In this document: piece by piece, positions 46,891 through 59,109 of the stretch | Position numbering within the stretch: position 1 is the stretch's first letter | Layout: every line of letters starts with the position of its first letter | Assembly (NCBI GenBank): GCA_029216955.1 | Contig: JANAVB010033217.1 | Location: 2,486,647-2,550,646, forward strand | From: Iris pallida | Lineage: Eukaryota > Streptophyta > Magnoliopsida > Asparagales > Iridaceae | DNA length: 64,000 bases | Reading direction: 5' to 3' | Notes under the pieces: generated by a model | The model's database searches: none | Told to the model about the DNA's origin: nothing | The model's input: only the letters and a program-made list of their open reading frames with translations | Translations under genes and position numbers: made by a program

Positions 46891-49089
46891 CTATCTCATA
46901 TGACTCTGCGTATGAACCCAGAGTTAACTTGCTATCTATGTAACATTCGTTATCAGTTTTCGTATTTTGATTTTGGTTTTTCATAGAAACTAAAGTTTTA
47001 TTGGTCGATAATATGCTTATCTAAATTGTTAACATCTTTAGTATAAAGCATTTTTGGTTTTGATCGGTGGTATTGGGTAAATCTGAGTTTCTAGATAGTA
47101 TTTTCGAGTAGTTTGAGGTATTCATCATTCAAATTTCAAAATCAGTAAAAACTAACGCTTTCACTTTAGAAAATTCAATTCTATGTGATTTTAACTTTTG
47201 AAAATTCGAATTTCAATTTAAAATAAAGTTTTTATGGCCGGACAAGTTTTGACATTTTTTTATGTTTATTCGGCTGTTGTTACAGAATGGTATACCGACG
47301 GCGGTATACGATAGTATACCGATGATATACCTGTTTTATATCCCGAAAACTCTATCTTTTGTCCAGTATACTGCTGGTATACTACATTATACCGTCGGTA
47401 TACCTGTTTTGGTTAATTTTTTTTGCTAATTTGAGCTATTTTTGTCCGTTTTTGCTCATTTTGTCCGTTTTTGCTATTTTCTTCGATTGTTTTGATCCTT
47501 TATCATAATATTATGATTTTATCTTGTTATATTCTTCATATACAAGACAAGAGTATATGTTCTTCTTTGACACCGTTGATATAGATTCTTAAATGTTTAA
47601 TCTATTGTATCTTGGCACTAGACAATCGAGTGTGAGTATTGTCTTGTGTATCTCCTGTTGTGAGTACGGGAATGTTTGCAAGTGATAACTTGCGAATTAC
47701 TCGTATATAGAATATGTCATTCTAAAAATTCTTGAGTGTCCACGACTTGAGAATTTGAAGCAGGTATGATAAGGTAAATGACTATTAAATTCAAGTAGAT
47801 CATTATAAGAGAAAATTTGCACTACCAACCCAGAGCTACAAGGGCCTCATGAGGCGTGGCTCAACCATGCTAGGCAAGGGCTCCATGACCTACCAAGTTT
47901 ATGCATATTGATACATGGTCGAGTCATACGTCATGCTGGGTTGTGGCACAATCAGTTATATGTTTTCTTTTACAAGTATATGTTATGGTTGTTCATGCTA
48001 TTAGTTCAAGACACGTTTTCATCTGCCACCAGTCTTTTTAGGCATAGATGCACAAGTTACTCGTACCCTTGGACATTAGGCATCTACAGTCAGGTTGTTG
48101 CGAAGTTTCTCAACTTGTATTTAATAATTAGGCTTGTGATCACCCTAGCTACTTAACATGTAGCAAGTCGTAAGCATTGATTGGTCGTACATTTTTGGTT
48201 GTATATTACTTTATATGCTAGAATTTATGTTCTTTATGTTGGTGAGTGGCCACAAGCTAAGTTTTGCTCGAAAAAAGATCTGCAACTCCGGTCCTTGTGG
48301 TTTAAGGGTTGTGGTTCCGACTTCGAGTAGTTCCTAAACTCCCTTGTTGCTTATCAGCTTATTCTGTCCTGTAGTTATATTGTTCAATATTTTAGTTCAA
48401 TCATTTTATTCTCAAGATACGTGCATTGGTATCATACTAGTCTCGACCCGTATTTATTTATTTCTATCTATGTGTTGTTGATGGGCTTTGTCATTCACCT
48501 CGAGTTTTACTTATGGTAATTGCTATTGGAGTTTTGACCCCGCTGGTTTTGTATGGCCAGATTCCATAGTTGATCTCGAGGATCTATTGTCTTTTTCTTC
48601 TGATGGTTCGCATTCAGAGGACCGACACAGATTAGCGAGTGGGTTACCTTTATCTCCCATTTTATCTTATACTTTTATTTTGATTTGTATTAGCCAAGGA
48701 CATGTGTTAGTCCTTGTATCTGGGTTTTGTTTCCTCCGTCTCTAGACGACATATATGTATATTCTGGATCGTGACTATTTGTACATTTATATACCTTTTG
48801 TATATTCAGTTGATATATATTTTTATTATGCCAACTCTCACGATTATGTATGCATTTGTGTTTTGGACGTCTTACCCATCTCATATGTGATTTACTCTTT
48901 ATTGCTTCTTGTGTTGATTGGGTTGAGATAGGACTTGTCTGACCTTAGGAGTCGTTAATGGCATGCTAGAGTCCACCCACTTGTCTTCTAGACAGCCGTG
49001 ACCGTATTTCGGGGTACTGGCGTACTCTGATATACGTAGTTGGCTTTGTTTCACCCCCGCTCTCCAGTATTCTGGTTCTGGGACGTGAC
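46890..49089 (+). repeat. LTR-G: decayed LTR fragment of the TE-B/LTR-D group
   Basis: The right end is clear: GACAGCCGTGACCGTAT, CTCCAGTATTCTGGTTCTGG and GGACGTGACA end at 49089, as in the TE-B LTR. Inside are one decayed 100-bp unit (about 48250-48340), a TGGTTTTGTATGGCCAGATT block (about 48544) and TTAGGCTTGTGATCACCCTAG (about 48130). The left border is not clear, and homology fades before about 47150. A cluster of GTATACC palindromes (47289-47405) stands where relatives have GCCGCA arrays. Confidence 0.75.
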
Positions 49090-49400
49090 AATCCATCTCA
49101 ACATAGGAGGTGTATCAAGGCACCCGTTCAAGGATCAAATCTATGCAATTCGATGAAATGCCTCTAGCTGGGGGTAGTGTATTTTCGAAGTCTGAAGCAT
49201 ATAGTGTAAACTCCAACCACATGACTTTGTCAATAGCTCCATCTGTTGATAAACGTGTAGTAAACTCCTACATGGCTGGAGACGAAAAAGAAGGCAGTAG
49301 CAACTATACAGATCAACGCCTTGATGCAATGGCTAACTATATCTATGAACTAAAGGCTATGATGCAACAAATGATTGCTTATTAAGCCAAAACAACTTTG
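49090..49400 (+). other. Short open frame right of LTR-G, unidentified
   Basis: Plus 49110-49385 is a 91-codon frame starting at GTG, ending QRLDAMANYIYELKAMMQQMIAY, which looks like an amphipathic helix. The LTR junction truncates it on the left. It could be the last exon of a gene or of a transposon protein. I recognise no family. Confidence 0.3.
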
Positions 49401-50640
49401 GATCATGTTTTGATTTTCTTAATTTCAAAAATAAAAACATCCTAGTTTTCATGTATTGAGCCTTCGTTCTTCCTTATAGGATCATTTTGTATGTTCATAA
49501 TTTCATTTCACTTCTGCCACATCTCCATGGACAGACATGCCATAGTTCCTTGAAAAAAAAACAAATATTCTATATGTGAACCATTTTGGCTTGTGTTCGG
49601 TGTATAATATGAAAACTCTACCATATTGCAACAAAATAAAATAAGTTTGCATGTTAATAACAAACCAAATAAACTTTTGGCTTGTGTTCGGTGTATAATA
49701 TGAAAACTATTTTTTGGGTTTTACATTATTGGAAGAAGATGACGATGGTGGTGGTGGTAGTTTCAGGACGGAGGATAGTGACTGTCGGTGGGACGGAGAG
49801 CAGTAACTCGATGATGAATTAGATAGTTGGTTGGAAGAAGATGAAGAAGCAAACGAATAACTATGAAAAAATAAATGAAAAGCAGAGCAAATAACTGGCT
49901 TCAAGAATTCCACGTCTTTCGGTGTGATAGAAATAGATTAAAAAAATGAACATAAAAGGAAGATGTGTTGAAATCTTTAATCATGGTGATTTCCAAAAAA
50001 AGACGCTGATAAAGATAAAACAAAAAATACTATAGAAAATTATAATTTTGGAAGTCATAGGACTGCCAAATTTTTTGCAGTCCTGTGCATATTCAGGACT
50101 GCCAAAAGTTTGGCAGTCTTCCAATAAATTAGAACTGACAAAATTGTGTTGTTCTCTAATATTTTTTGTTGTGTTTTTATCAATGACATTTTCAAATCCC
50201 AACTGATTAATAATGGTATAAAAATTATAGTCCAAACTCTAAACTACTAACATTGGATTTCATAATCACAACATGTGATTTCAAATCATAATGGAAGAAC
50301 CTTTCTTAATTAAAAACAAATTTGAGGAAAAGAGTTCAAAAATCTATATCGAGACCTCCTCTCTAAAATCAAAATCATAAAGGAAGCTAACCTCAGAAAC
50401 CCATATAAATCACATCTCCAACGTCTAAATTATCTCTAGATTCGTTTGATTCATACAATGTATGTTCTAAGAGCAATGCTTTGATTACAATCAAAAGTCT
50501 TACAACCTTCTTACAACCGTCTAGGTGACAGTTGCCAATTTGATCTCCTCTCTCTATGTGAAAAGAGCGAAGCCAATTGACAACAACCACCTAGACGGTT
50601 GTAGAAATGTTGTAATTGTAGGATTATTGATGTTCTAATT
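49401..50640. other. Non-coding region upstream of the PP2C gene
   Basis: AT-rich sequence without a convincing gene. It holds a 34-bp direct repeat (49584-49617 and 49675-49708), a pair of hairpins (50059-50118) and a 15-bp inverted repeat (50513-50602). The minus-strand Ser-rich frame at 49707-49913 looks like chance. Confidence 0.6.
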
Positions 50641-51019
50641 ACAAGTTAATGCAACCATAATGAATTGTTTATTATTGGGGTTCTCAAGAATAAAAATAGA
50701 ATAATAAAATAAAATAAAATAAAATAAATACAAACCCATGTGCTACACCACCTGATTGAACAGTGGAGGCCTGGATCCAGATCCGTATGGAGACTCCGGT
50801 TGGGGGGGCTGTCTGTCGAGTCAGTCGGCGTTTCGAGTAACGGATGAGCGCTACTTGCCACGTTCCCGTTCCTCGCTTGTGCCAGCCCACTATTACTACT
50901 ACTACACCATCATCATCCCTCCTCTCTCTCTCATCCCATTTTTCTAGGGTTTCGAATGGAGATCCCATCGATTCCCAATTAAAGCTCGAGCCCCCCCTCC
51001 AGATCTTTGCCTCATTTAG
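50641..51019 (+). promoter_or_regulatory. Proximal promoter and 5' UTR region of the PP2C gene
   Basis: The region starts with an (AAAAT)n run (about 50700-50726). It then turns GC-richer, with an ACGT core (gccacgttcc, about 50857) and a CT-rich stretch at about 50919-50938 typical of plant 5' leaders. No clear TATA box is visible and the transcript start is unknown. Confidence 0.5.
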
Positions 51020-51282
51020 ATGTTACATGCCAGATTGAAGAACATCGCCGGCATCCTCCGCGTGGCGAGCAGCAGCAGCAGATTCGGAGCGGAGGGGCGT
51101 CTGCGGGTGCGCGGTCCGTGTCCCCAGAAGAACCGCGGGCTCCGGTCGGTCGTCGTCGGGAGGAGGATGATGGTGGATCCGGGCTCGGCGAAGGCGGGGC
51201 GCGGCGCCGGCTCGATCTCCGGCGCCTCCTCCGAGAGGGATCGCACTGACGACGGCGGATACACCAGCGGCGGATGGAAGAG
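51020..51282 (+). CDS. Protein phosphatase 2C, exon 1 (gene continues past the right edge)
   Basis: This is the first coding exon of a PP2C, a Mg/Mn-dependent serine/threonine phosphatase. The ATG at 51020 opens a frame (MLHARLKNIAGIL...) that reads to a donor AG|GTACGG at 51283. Joined with exons 2-7 it gives 301 uninterrupted codons, ending at the window side of the last motif block. This exon encodes residues 1-87, a basic, Ser/Arg/Gly-rich N-terminus outside the catalytic domain. It could be an organelle transit peptide or simply disordered. The exon is strongly GC-rich, unlike its surroundings. Plant genes with this compact catalytic domain act in stress and defence signalling, but the exact subgroup and substrate cannot be fixed here. 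Confidence 0.85.
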
Positions 51283-54200
51283 GTACGGAAACCCCAAACC
51301 TCTCGTGGATCGAAATCACAATGTCTTTGTTCGTTTGTTTTTGGGATCCGAGTCTTTATTTTCGCGTTTCTGATGTGAAAAAGCCGCCGACTTTGTGCTC
51401 TGACTGATGTTCTTTGTGCGGATATTCCATTTCGGCATCAAACCCTTTGTTAGATTCGCACTATGAAACTTTCCTAGTTGTTCTATTTGTGTATCCGTCG
51501 TAGAAAGTCGCTGGCTTTGTCTGCAAATAGTAACTTCTGACATGTAAGATTACTGTTCAAATTTGGCTGCCATCTGAGTAATTATTGGCTCAAGGGAGTA
51601 CAGTGCCAATCACCGATTAACCTTCTTTTTTTGAAGTGTTATGTTGAATTGTAGTCGGAATGTATGTGATCTGTGAGTCGCTTGTTGGAATTTTTTTTTT
51701 TTTTTTTTAGATCGAGTGGGAGCCCTGCTGTTGGATCTCAATTAGTTCTTTATACGCTCACGCCATCTCTGGTCAAGGATTAATCACATTACTTGGCCAA
51801 TTAATGGCAACTACATGGCTACTTGGATTTTTTTTTACTAACCAGGTTCGCCGAGTTGGTCCTTTCTTGGAACACTGGTTAGATCATCCCCGATTGGGGC
51901 GTGCATGTCCATCCCCTGGAATTATCGTAATATAAGAATGGATCGGTGGTTTTCTGGCTGGAGATAACTCCTTGGGGAATATGTTACGTATCCGGTCAAG
52001 CAAAAATTGACAGAGTTGCCAAAATTGTCATACTGTGATGATCTGTTTTGTTAGCTCATTCCCAATTTGAGTTTAGGTGGTGTTTCTTTCGTGCATCCTG
52101 ACGTAGAAAGCCGCCGACTTTGTGTGCAGAGAGTAATTTCTGACATGTAAGCTACGAGAGTACTCACTGATTAACCTTCTATGAAGTGTTGTGTTTTGAA
52201 TCCTAATCGGAATGGAAGTGAACTTGGTGTTAATACTTGCCAACTTTTTTGTCATTTGAACAAGATGGAAGGTTGCACGCAGCAGGAACTTTCTAAGGTG
52301 GGTTGGAAATCTGTTGCTGGATTGTGTCCATTTCCAGAAAATATTGTTCTCTAAGAATGCATCGGCAGTTTCTTTTGGCTGGAAATAACTTCTATACGTA
52401 TTTGGTCAAGCAAAAATGATCACAGTTGCCAAAATTGTCACTGTAGGACAATCTGCTCTGTTACCTTCATCCCATTTATATACTATGCAGCAGTCTTTAT
52501 TCATTGTTAGCTGAGATATTGCTCAGTTGTTAGAATAGGTAAGCATATGTCTTTGGTTGGAGGTAACTCGTTATAACATGAATATGTACTGGTTGAACAG
52601 TACTCGACGCATATGTAAAGACGATCATTGATTACTTGAAAAATTGCTGCACTGATACTTTCATATGTTATCAACGTTGATTTAGTTTTGGTTGAAAACT
52701 ATACCTTTTCTCCATCTCGTGACCTTATGTTCTTCTAGGAGTTCACATGTGGGTTTCACTTTGGGTGTGTTTGGAAACAGGTGTTTGTATGTGGTTAAAT
52801 GGCAGATTATACAGTTGCAAAAAACTGAAAATATATAGGATGAATTCTGCATTTATTCTCTTTCAGGTGATTGGATGTTGTCCTGACCAAAACCTAGTTG
52901 CATTAATGTTATAGATCAATCATACAAAATGGAACTAGGAAGACCGACACTATGTATTTGGAGTTTCTGTTTGTATAATCAATTTTCTTCTAGAAAGCAG
53001 TTGTACATAAGTGATTCTGATCAACGTTAGGGTTGGGTTAAGCAGGGAATTTGCTAATGTGTAGCTCCAAGCTGATCAACTTGACATGGTTATTGATCAA
53101 GTGGCATACTGGTTCAGATGGGCGAGCAGTGATATCTATATATTACCAAAATTGGATGTCTCTTTGACAGTAGCGTCAGTGATATAAATTGTGGGTGGAT
53201 CGTATTGGTTGGGAAGTTTATCAGTGTGACACCGAAACCAATTGGCATACCAAACTCAAATGGATGGTCAATTGTATCTAGAAATTACCAATCTGGATGT
53301 CCATATGATAATAAAATCACCGTATCCAGTCATAGATCACAAATATTTGGTGTCAGTCGTTACTGCTAGTGATTTCCTCTTTATGTTTATGTTGCAAGAG
53401 AGAATCATCCCGATGTTCCGCTATTCATGTCGTTACACAGTTGTATACAGGCTAACGGCATGAAGGTTGGATGCTCATTGCTCTAGTTTCAGTCAACTTT
53501 TTATGAGTTTAAACACAAATTATAATTTAGAGTAGCCTGCTTTTTGTCATTTTTATTTATTGTTATTGTAACGATTGAAGAAGTTGCACAAATATTTCGA
53601 CACAATGGCCATAGATCAGTAGGGGATTTAGATGGATCTGATATGGAGAGGAAATGGGTATTACTATATCTGTATTTGTTTTCTCATTGCGAATTCGGAT
53701 CTTATTCAAATAATGAAACTAATGTCCACATTTCTTAAAGCAGATACAAACTTACATATAAAAATGGTTCATACATTAATAAATAAGCTATGTTACACGA
53801 ATACGGGTACAAATATGGACATAATACGGATACGGGATACGAGCATTTTCAAATAGGTATAAAGGTAGTTACCCATGTTGCATGAGTACAGATACGGACA
53901 CGATACGGATAGAGACATCATTTGCTGTGTCCTTTCAAGAAAGTAAATAAGTAATAATTAGAATGGAATTTTTTAACCCGTTTCTTGGAAATACAAAATT
54001 GTTGGGTACTATTGTGATTTAGAAGTGGAATATTATGGCCAAGCGATTAAAGCAGCTGATAGCTAAAGTGGGCGTTTAAGTGTGGCCTTGCCCCTTTGAT
54101 AGCCGCTTAGGGGTTGGATATATCTATAAGGAAGTGAGGGGTTCTCTGGTTCCTATAGCTTATGCTGCAGTCAAGAAGAGTTACAGTTGGTCAAAATTTA

Positions 54201-57200
54201 CTGAGTTCTGTTACATTGTAGATGACTAGTTGAAGGCAACAAAATTTGTTACTGGAGAGGGCATTATTAGTAGTAGAGGGATGACGATGTGACGGAAGGA
54301 TAGTGGAACCTCAAATTAATGGCATGTTTTACATAGCTGCCAACAACTAATAACTGCAAATAAAGATGCGATCGGAAATTCGGAATGATCACTACTTTAC
54401 TTTCAGGCTATCTAGCACATGTTGCAAATTTACTTGAAGCCAATGCTGCATTGCAATTACGCCAAACAGTGAAACATGCTCAGGCTACAAGAGAAGTTTG
54501 AATGATACTCTATTTGCAACTAACAAAAAATGTCCTTAAGCATATGCGTCTAAACCTCCTAAATTGGCAGATCTAATCCTCTCAACAAAAACCTACTTAA
54601 GCTTAATTATGATTCTCAAACTACTTCTCACATACTTTATAAGCTATAATATTTATAAGCTATAATATCATAATAACGATAAGTAAAGATGACAATTAAC
54701 AAGGCTTATATCAGCAGCTTGGTTATAAGATAGCAAGTTACAGAACCAAGATTCTATAAGGATTGAACTAGCGAATGCAACATTAAGAACATGACCTCTT
54801 CTTTTTAGAACAATTAGCAAATTGCAATAATAATAACAATTGCATGGAGTTTTAACAAGCGTGGGAGTCTGTTAAGACAAGGGAGAGGAAAAAGAGGGGC
54901 AAGCATGATAAGAAGATAGAGAACATAAACGAATGAAGAAGAAAACTAGTGTGAACGATTAAGAAAGCACATTAATATAGACATTGACTGTCAGTAGTTG
55001 GGATCACTAACTAACTACCAATTAGATCTCCACAACTAAGCTAGCAATACCTATCAACGGGAGAGAAGGAATAATTTCGATGATGTCTAGATTAAGGTTA
55101 ATATCTAGACCGCGCATATTCAATAAATGCTGCCCCTTATTTGTACTCTATCGCAGATACCAACAATTAGCAATAATTAGGGTAATTATGTGTTTTTTTC
55201 CTATAAGTTAAGCAGGCAGAGTTGTTAGGGACTAGGCGGACCTCTTAAAGCAGCTAGTGATTTTTTTTTTTAGCATACTAGTTACTATTCTCATAGTATT
55301 TGTATTTTTCTTCTTCCTGATAATGCATTTGTGAAAAATACTACTTTGTACTTGTATATACGTTTCACAAGAATGGATAATGGATACCCTTTTTTTATTG
55401 ATATATGGATATGAATTGGAATTTGGATCACACTATTTACTTTTCTTAACATCCGTCAAAGTCAGCATGCATGCTCATTTAATAATATCTTTTCTTTATT
55501 TTTCACAGAATTTTGAGAAAAAAATATTATAGTGTTAGGACTCGATATTTCTATCAAGTTTTACATACTCGAGTTGCTCCTTTGTTTCATTAGCTTAAAA
55601 TTCTTGACCAAGATGATTGTTCTACACTTCTATCTCCCCTCATCTAGCCTTCTAGCTTTTGTTGGCTAGGTCCCCTCTTTCTCATGACTAACTTGCCTAG
55701 GAATAGCGACACCATCGCATAGGTTTGACTTCCAATTACCAGCCGCTTATGCAAATTTTGTCAATTCCTTTATGGAGCTCTTGTGTGCTCCATAGATTAT
55801 CCCATTTTGGCAGGAGAAGGCTTGCTTGGTGGTCATGATGATGAATTAAAGGATCTTAATTCCTGTGCTTTCTAGCAAGAATATGCTTGTAAACAATATA
55901 AATAATTAACCCTCAACCATGACCACAACACTCCCTCACCACAACACTCGAGTCTTGGTGCAGTGGTAGCACAACCTTAACCGGTGTTTCATTCCGCATA
56001 TTCTGCTGCGGAGTACTCAAAAGCGGCCCAAGAACACCAAAAATTTAAGAAAACTGGCCGAGTAAGCGATCGGCCGCTTAATTGGCTCATGTAACACGAT
56101 TATGTGGATAGTCAATAAACAATAATAAATTGTTGATTAGTCATAGTCAGTTAATGGGACAAGTTAAATGGCTTACTCGGTCTGTGTAACACGATTATGC
56201 AGCGATTAATGATACATCACCGATTAATCAATTACCTTGATAGGATACTTGGTCACTTTTGTATACACACCATAGCCCGTCTTTATATATAACTTAATCC
56301 AAATCTCTCTCATCTCATTCTTGATGTCCTTACCTCTCAAGTTTGCAACTTCTCTCTCCAGATGGAGCTCCTCTTGACGGCACATCTTGGAGCTCTCCTC
56401 GACAACAAATCTGTAGACTATTTGTTGTTTGACTAATAAATGTGTGTACTGCCAGTAGAACATTTATCCACATGAATAGTTATCTTCTCATTTGAATATG
56501 CAGATCATATTAGTACGGAATAAGCTAGCTCATCTCGTTGAATCAAATTTATAGGAACTTAGCAGCACAAACTTGGGTGCAGGAATGTAATATGGATAAA
56601 TCATGACATGACCATAATGACCTGATAATCCTAAAAGAACAGAACAGAGGCACAATAAGTTAAGCACATACTTTTCCATACAATGACATTTACACAACAA
56701 AAGTTGGCTTGATGAGTTCACCTGAATCTTCGTTATTGCTTCCCTGAGATACGATTTTATGCATATTTGCCATCTCTGGTATCAAAGACCTGTTGCATGA
56801 GATCAAATTTTGAGGAACCTTCTTGGGTGTGGGAATGGACACTGTACATCAGAACATATTGGCATGGGAAATCCTAGAAGACTATAATATAAACATACAA
56901 TCAGTCCATTATTTATAGACAATATTATGTTACAAATTGAACCATTTGTCTGTACTAAGTAGAGTAGCAGTGCAGTTCATGCCGGGGTTCGGGCAGTTCA
57001 CACTGGGGTTTGGTGATAAGTGGGACACATGAAGCCGCTCATGGAGTCTAAAAGTTCCATCGGCGGTGTATGGGGTCATTTGACTCTTTAATACTTTCCT
57101 TTTTGTCAATATCCTGTAATAGATGCACTATTAATCTTATTTGCGTGATTGCCTTTTTATTCTTTCCATAAAAAGATTCATCGGCAATGATGGTATAGTT

Positions 57201-57793
57201 GGTTAACAATTTCCTTGATAGCTTCTGAAACTCATCTATCAGTTTTTTCTTTAATCATTATCAAATTTCGATGTTGCTGTAAACCTGAACTTCTCATCAA
57301 GCCAGGGTGACGAATCTACACTTTTTTTTAGAAAAGGGTGAGGAATATATTAGATTGACTTATAATCAACATTACATATGAAATCTTCATTTTTCCTCCT
57401 CTTCATTTTATCACTTTGTAAAATATTTGAACTGATAGAGAATCTTTTCTTCCATCTTTCTCTGCAATTTCTAGTATAATCTGCATAAAGATTTATAGAA
57501 ATCACAATTGGTTCTTGGTTTGTAGTAATTGATATACCATGTAGCATGTGACAACTTTGGTGTGCATCCAATGCACTCTAGCATGTAACACTTTTGTCAA
57601 TATTGAGATATGGAAGAGTATTACCTAAGTAATATATGGTATCTCACCAGTAAGAGTGGTAGGAGATTTGCTTGCATTATCTAGAATAAGTGAATTACTT
57701 TTTATAGTAAAAGTCTACCGTATATTAAAATAATTTATTAAATCAGGAAAGTCACAAATCCTTGAATGTATGGATTATTTGGCTTGTTTGCAG
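51283..57793 (+). other. PP2C intron 1 (6.5 kb)
   Basis: The intron has GT-AG borders (GTACGG ... TTTGCAG), phase 2. It holds an old internal duplication (about 51380-52070 and 52085-52480), a cluster of GATACGG words (53790-53910), a repeated GTAACACGATTATG word (56092 and 56187) and only chance frames. I see no intact transposon and no second gene. Confidence 0.75.
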
Positions 57794-57921
57794 TGAGGAT
57801 GGAAGATTAAGCTGGGGATTTTCGAGCTTCAGGGGGAAGAGAGCAACTATGGAAGACTTCTATGATATTAAATCCACATCGATTGACTCACAAGCAGTCA
57901 GACTCTTTGGAGTATTCGATG
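57794..57921 (+). CDS. PP2C exon 2: start of catalytic domain
   Basis: The acceptor TTTGCAG|TGAGG and donor GATG|GTCTAT are clear. The exon encodes residues 88-131 with GFSSFRGKRATMEDF (metal-ligand Asp109 in the RxTMED motif) and FGVFDG (metal-ligand Asp130). This first motif block of PP2C places the two metals at the active site. Confidence 0.93.
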
Positions 57922-58004
57922 GTCTATATTTTCTTCTGTTTTATTTGTTTATTAGAAATCTTTTGATATTATTGACATACTTTATTGGCTTTGATGTGCG
58001 ACAG

Positions 58005-58103
58005 GGCATGGTGGCTCACGTGCTGCTGAATATTTGAAGGAGAACTTATTCGAGAATCTATTGAAGCATCCACAGTTTATGACAGACACAAAATTGGCTA
58101 TAA
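58005..58103 (+). CDS. PP2C exon 3
   Basis: The acceptor GACAG|GGCATGG completes the DGHGG motif (residues 130-134). The exon goes on with [19 protein letters not shown] and ends ATAA|GTATAT. It encodes the helix that follows the metal site, highly typical of the compact plant PP2C subfamily. Confidence 0.93.
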
Positions 58104-58190
58104 GTATATTTACATTTTGATATTTTTTTTTACTAGAGAAGAATTACAATCGGGTTTATAGGCTTATACTTATTCTATGGAAAATTGCAG

Positions 58191-58349
58191 GTGAAACATA
58201 CCAGAAAACTGATGCTAACTTCTTGGATGCTGAGAGCAATACTCTAAGAGATGATGGTTCTACAGCCTCAACTGCAGTCTTGGTTGGCAACCACTTGTAT
58301 GTAGCAAATGTTGGAGACTCACGTGCTGTAATATCAAAAGCTGGCAAAG
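58191..58349 (+). CDS. PP2C exon 4
   Basis: The acceptor TTGCAG|GTGAAAC and donor AAAG|GTTAGT are clear. The exon encodes [21 protein letters not shown] and [12 protein letters not shown]. These are the conserved central sheet motifs of PP2C. The antisense frame 58156-58347 is a shadow. Confidence 0.93.
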
Positions 58350-58360
58350 GTTAGTCTCTA

Positions 58361-58745
58361 TTTAGTAGCTTACGGTACGCGATATGTATCAATATCTTAC
58401 AATACACTATACGTATCTTACATTACGAGACGTTATACTGCCATTTTGTTTACATATCGGATCAACCGATATGATACATATAGGCTGATAGGTAGTCGAT
58501 TTTTTTACATGAGTTGTATACTCGAGAATCTAGATTCTTGAACTAGGTAGTTGTAAAGATGAAATAAATAAATAATTATGAAAAAATATATTAAATCGTG
58601 TTCCTATACAAATTTAGGAGCATAGACCTAAACTCCTAGAGTTACTATGTCATCGATACACGATACCACGATACGATATGTGAATGCGATACACGATACG
58701 ATACACAAGCAAATCGATACATGATAGGGTACACGAGTTGACAAA
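58361..58745. repeat. GATAC/GTATC-rich segment in intron 4
   Basis: Words such as gcgatatgtatc, cgatacacgatacc and cgatacgata crowd both ends (58366-58440 and 58650-58730) around a plainer centre. The ends are loosely inverted relative to each other, as in a decayed MITE. No clean target duplication is seen. A similar GATACGG cluster is in intron 1. Confidence 0.4.
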
Positions 58746-59109
58746 CCTTGGCAAATCAATGCGGTATATTCTCCTTGCAAAATTGCATGGCCTTTAGAGA
58801 ACTACACTTTTACTAAAATTCTTGGTTATGCTGACAGTTTCCTCTGCCAATTTAATGAGGGTTATTCTTTTGCATTAGATGGGGTTAGCTTTGTTGCTTT
58901 ACAAAAGTCGGATCAAGGCTATACAACATGACTGAATTGCCTCACGTATAATGCATCAAAACATGGACTGTTATGCATATCACTTTGAATTTAAATTTTA
59001 TATTGTTCTAATAATCTCTTTGGAGTCTCATTGATGCTTTATATCAAAATTTTATTGTTCTTAATTGCTTTACTTTACTATATAGTATATACCTACATCA
59101 GCGATCATA

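Noticed and set aside
49707..49913. Minus-strand Ser-rich frame of 68 codons
   Set aside because: The composition reflects GAA/GAT and GGT simple repeats on the plus strand. No domain or splice context is seen.
53242..53856. Frames of 60-75 codons in intron 1
   Set aside because: They are short, overlap in different frames, contain no recognised motif and lie inside a well-supported intron.
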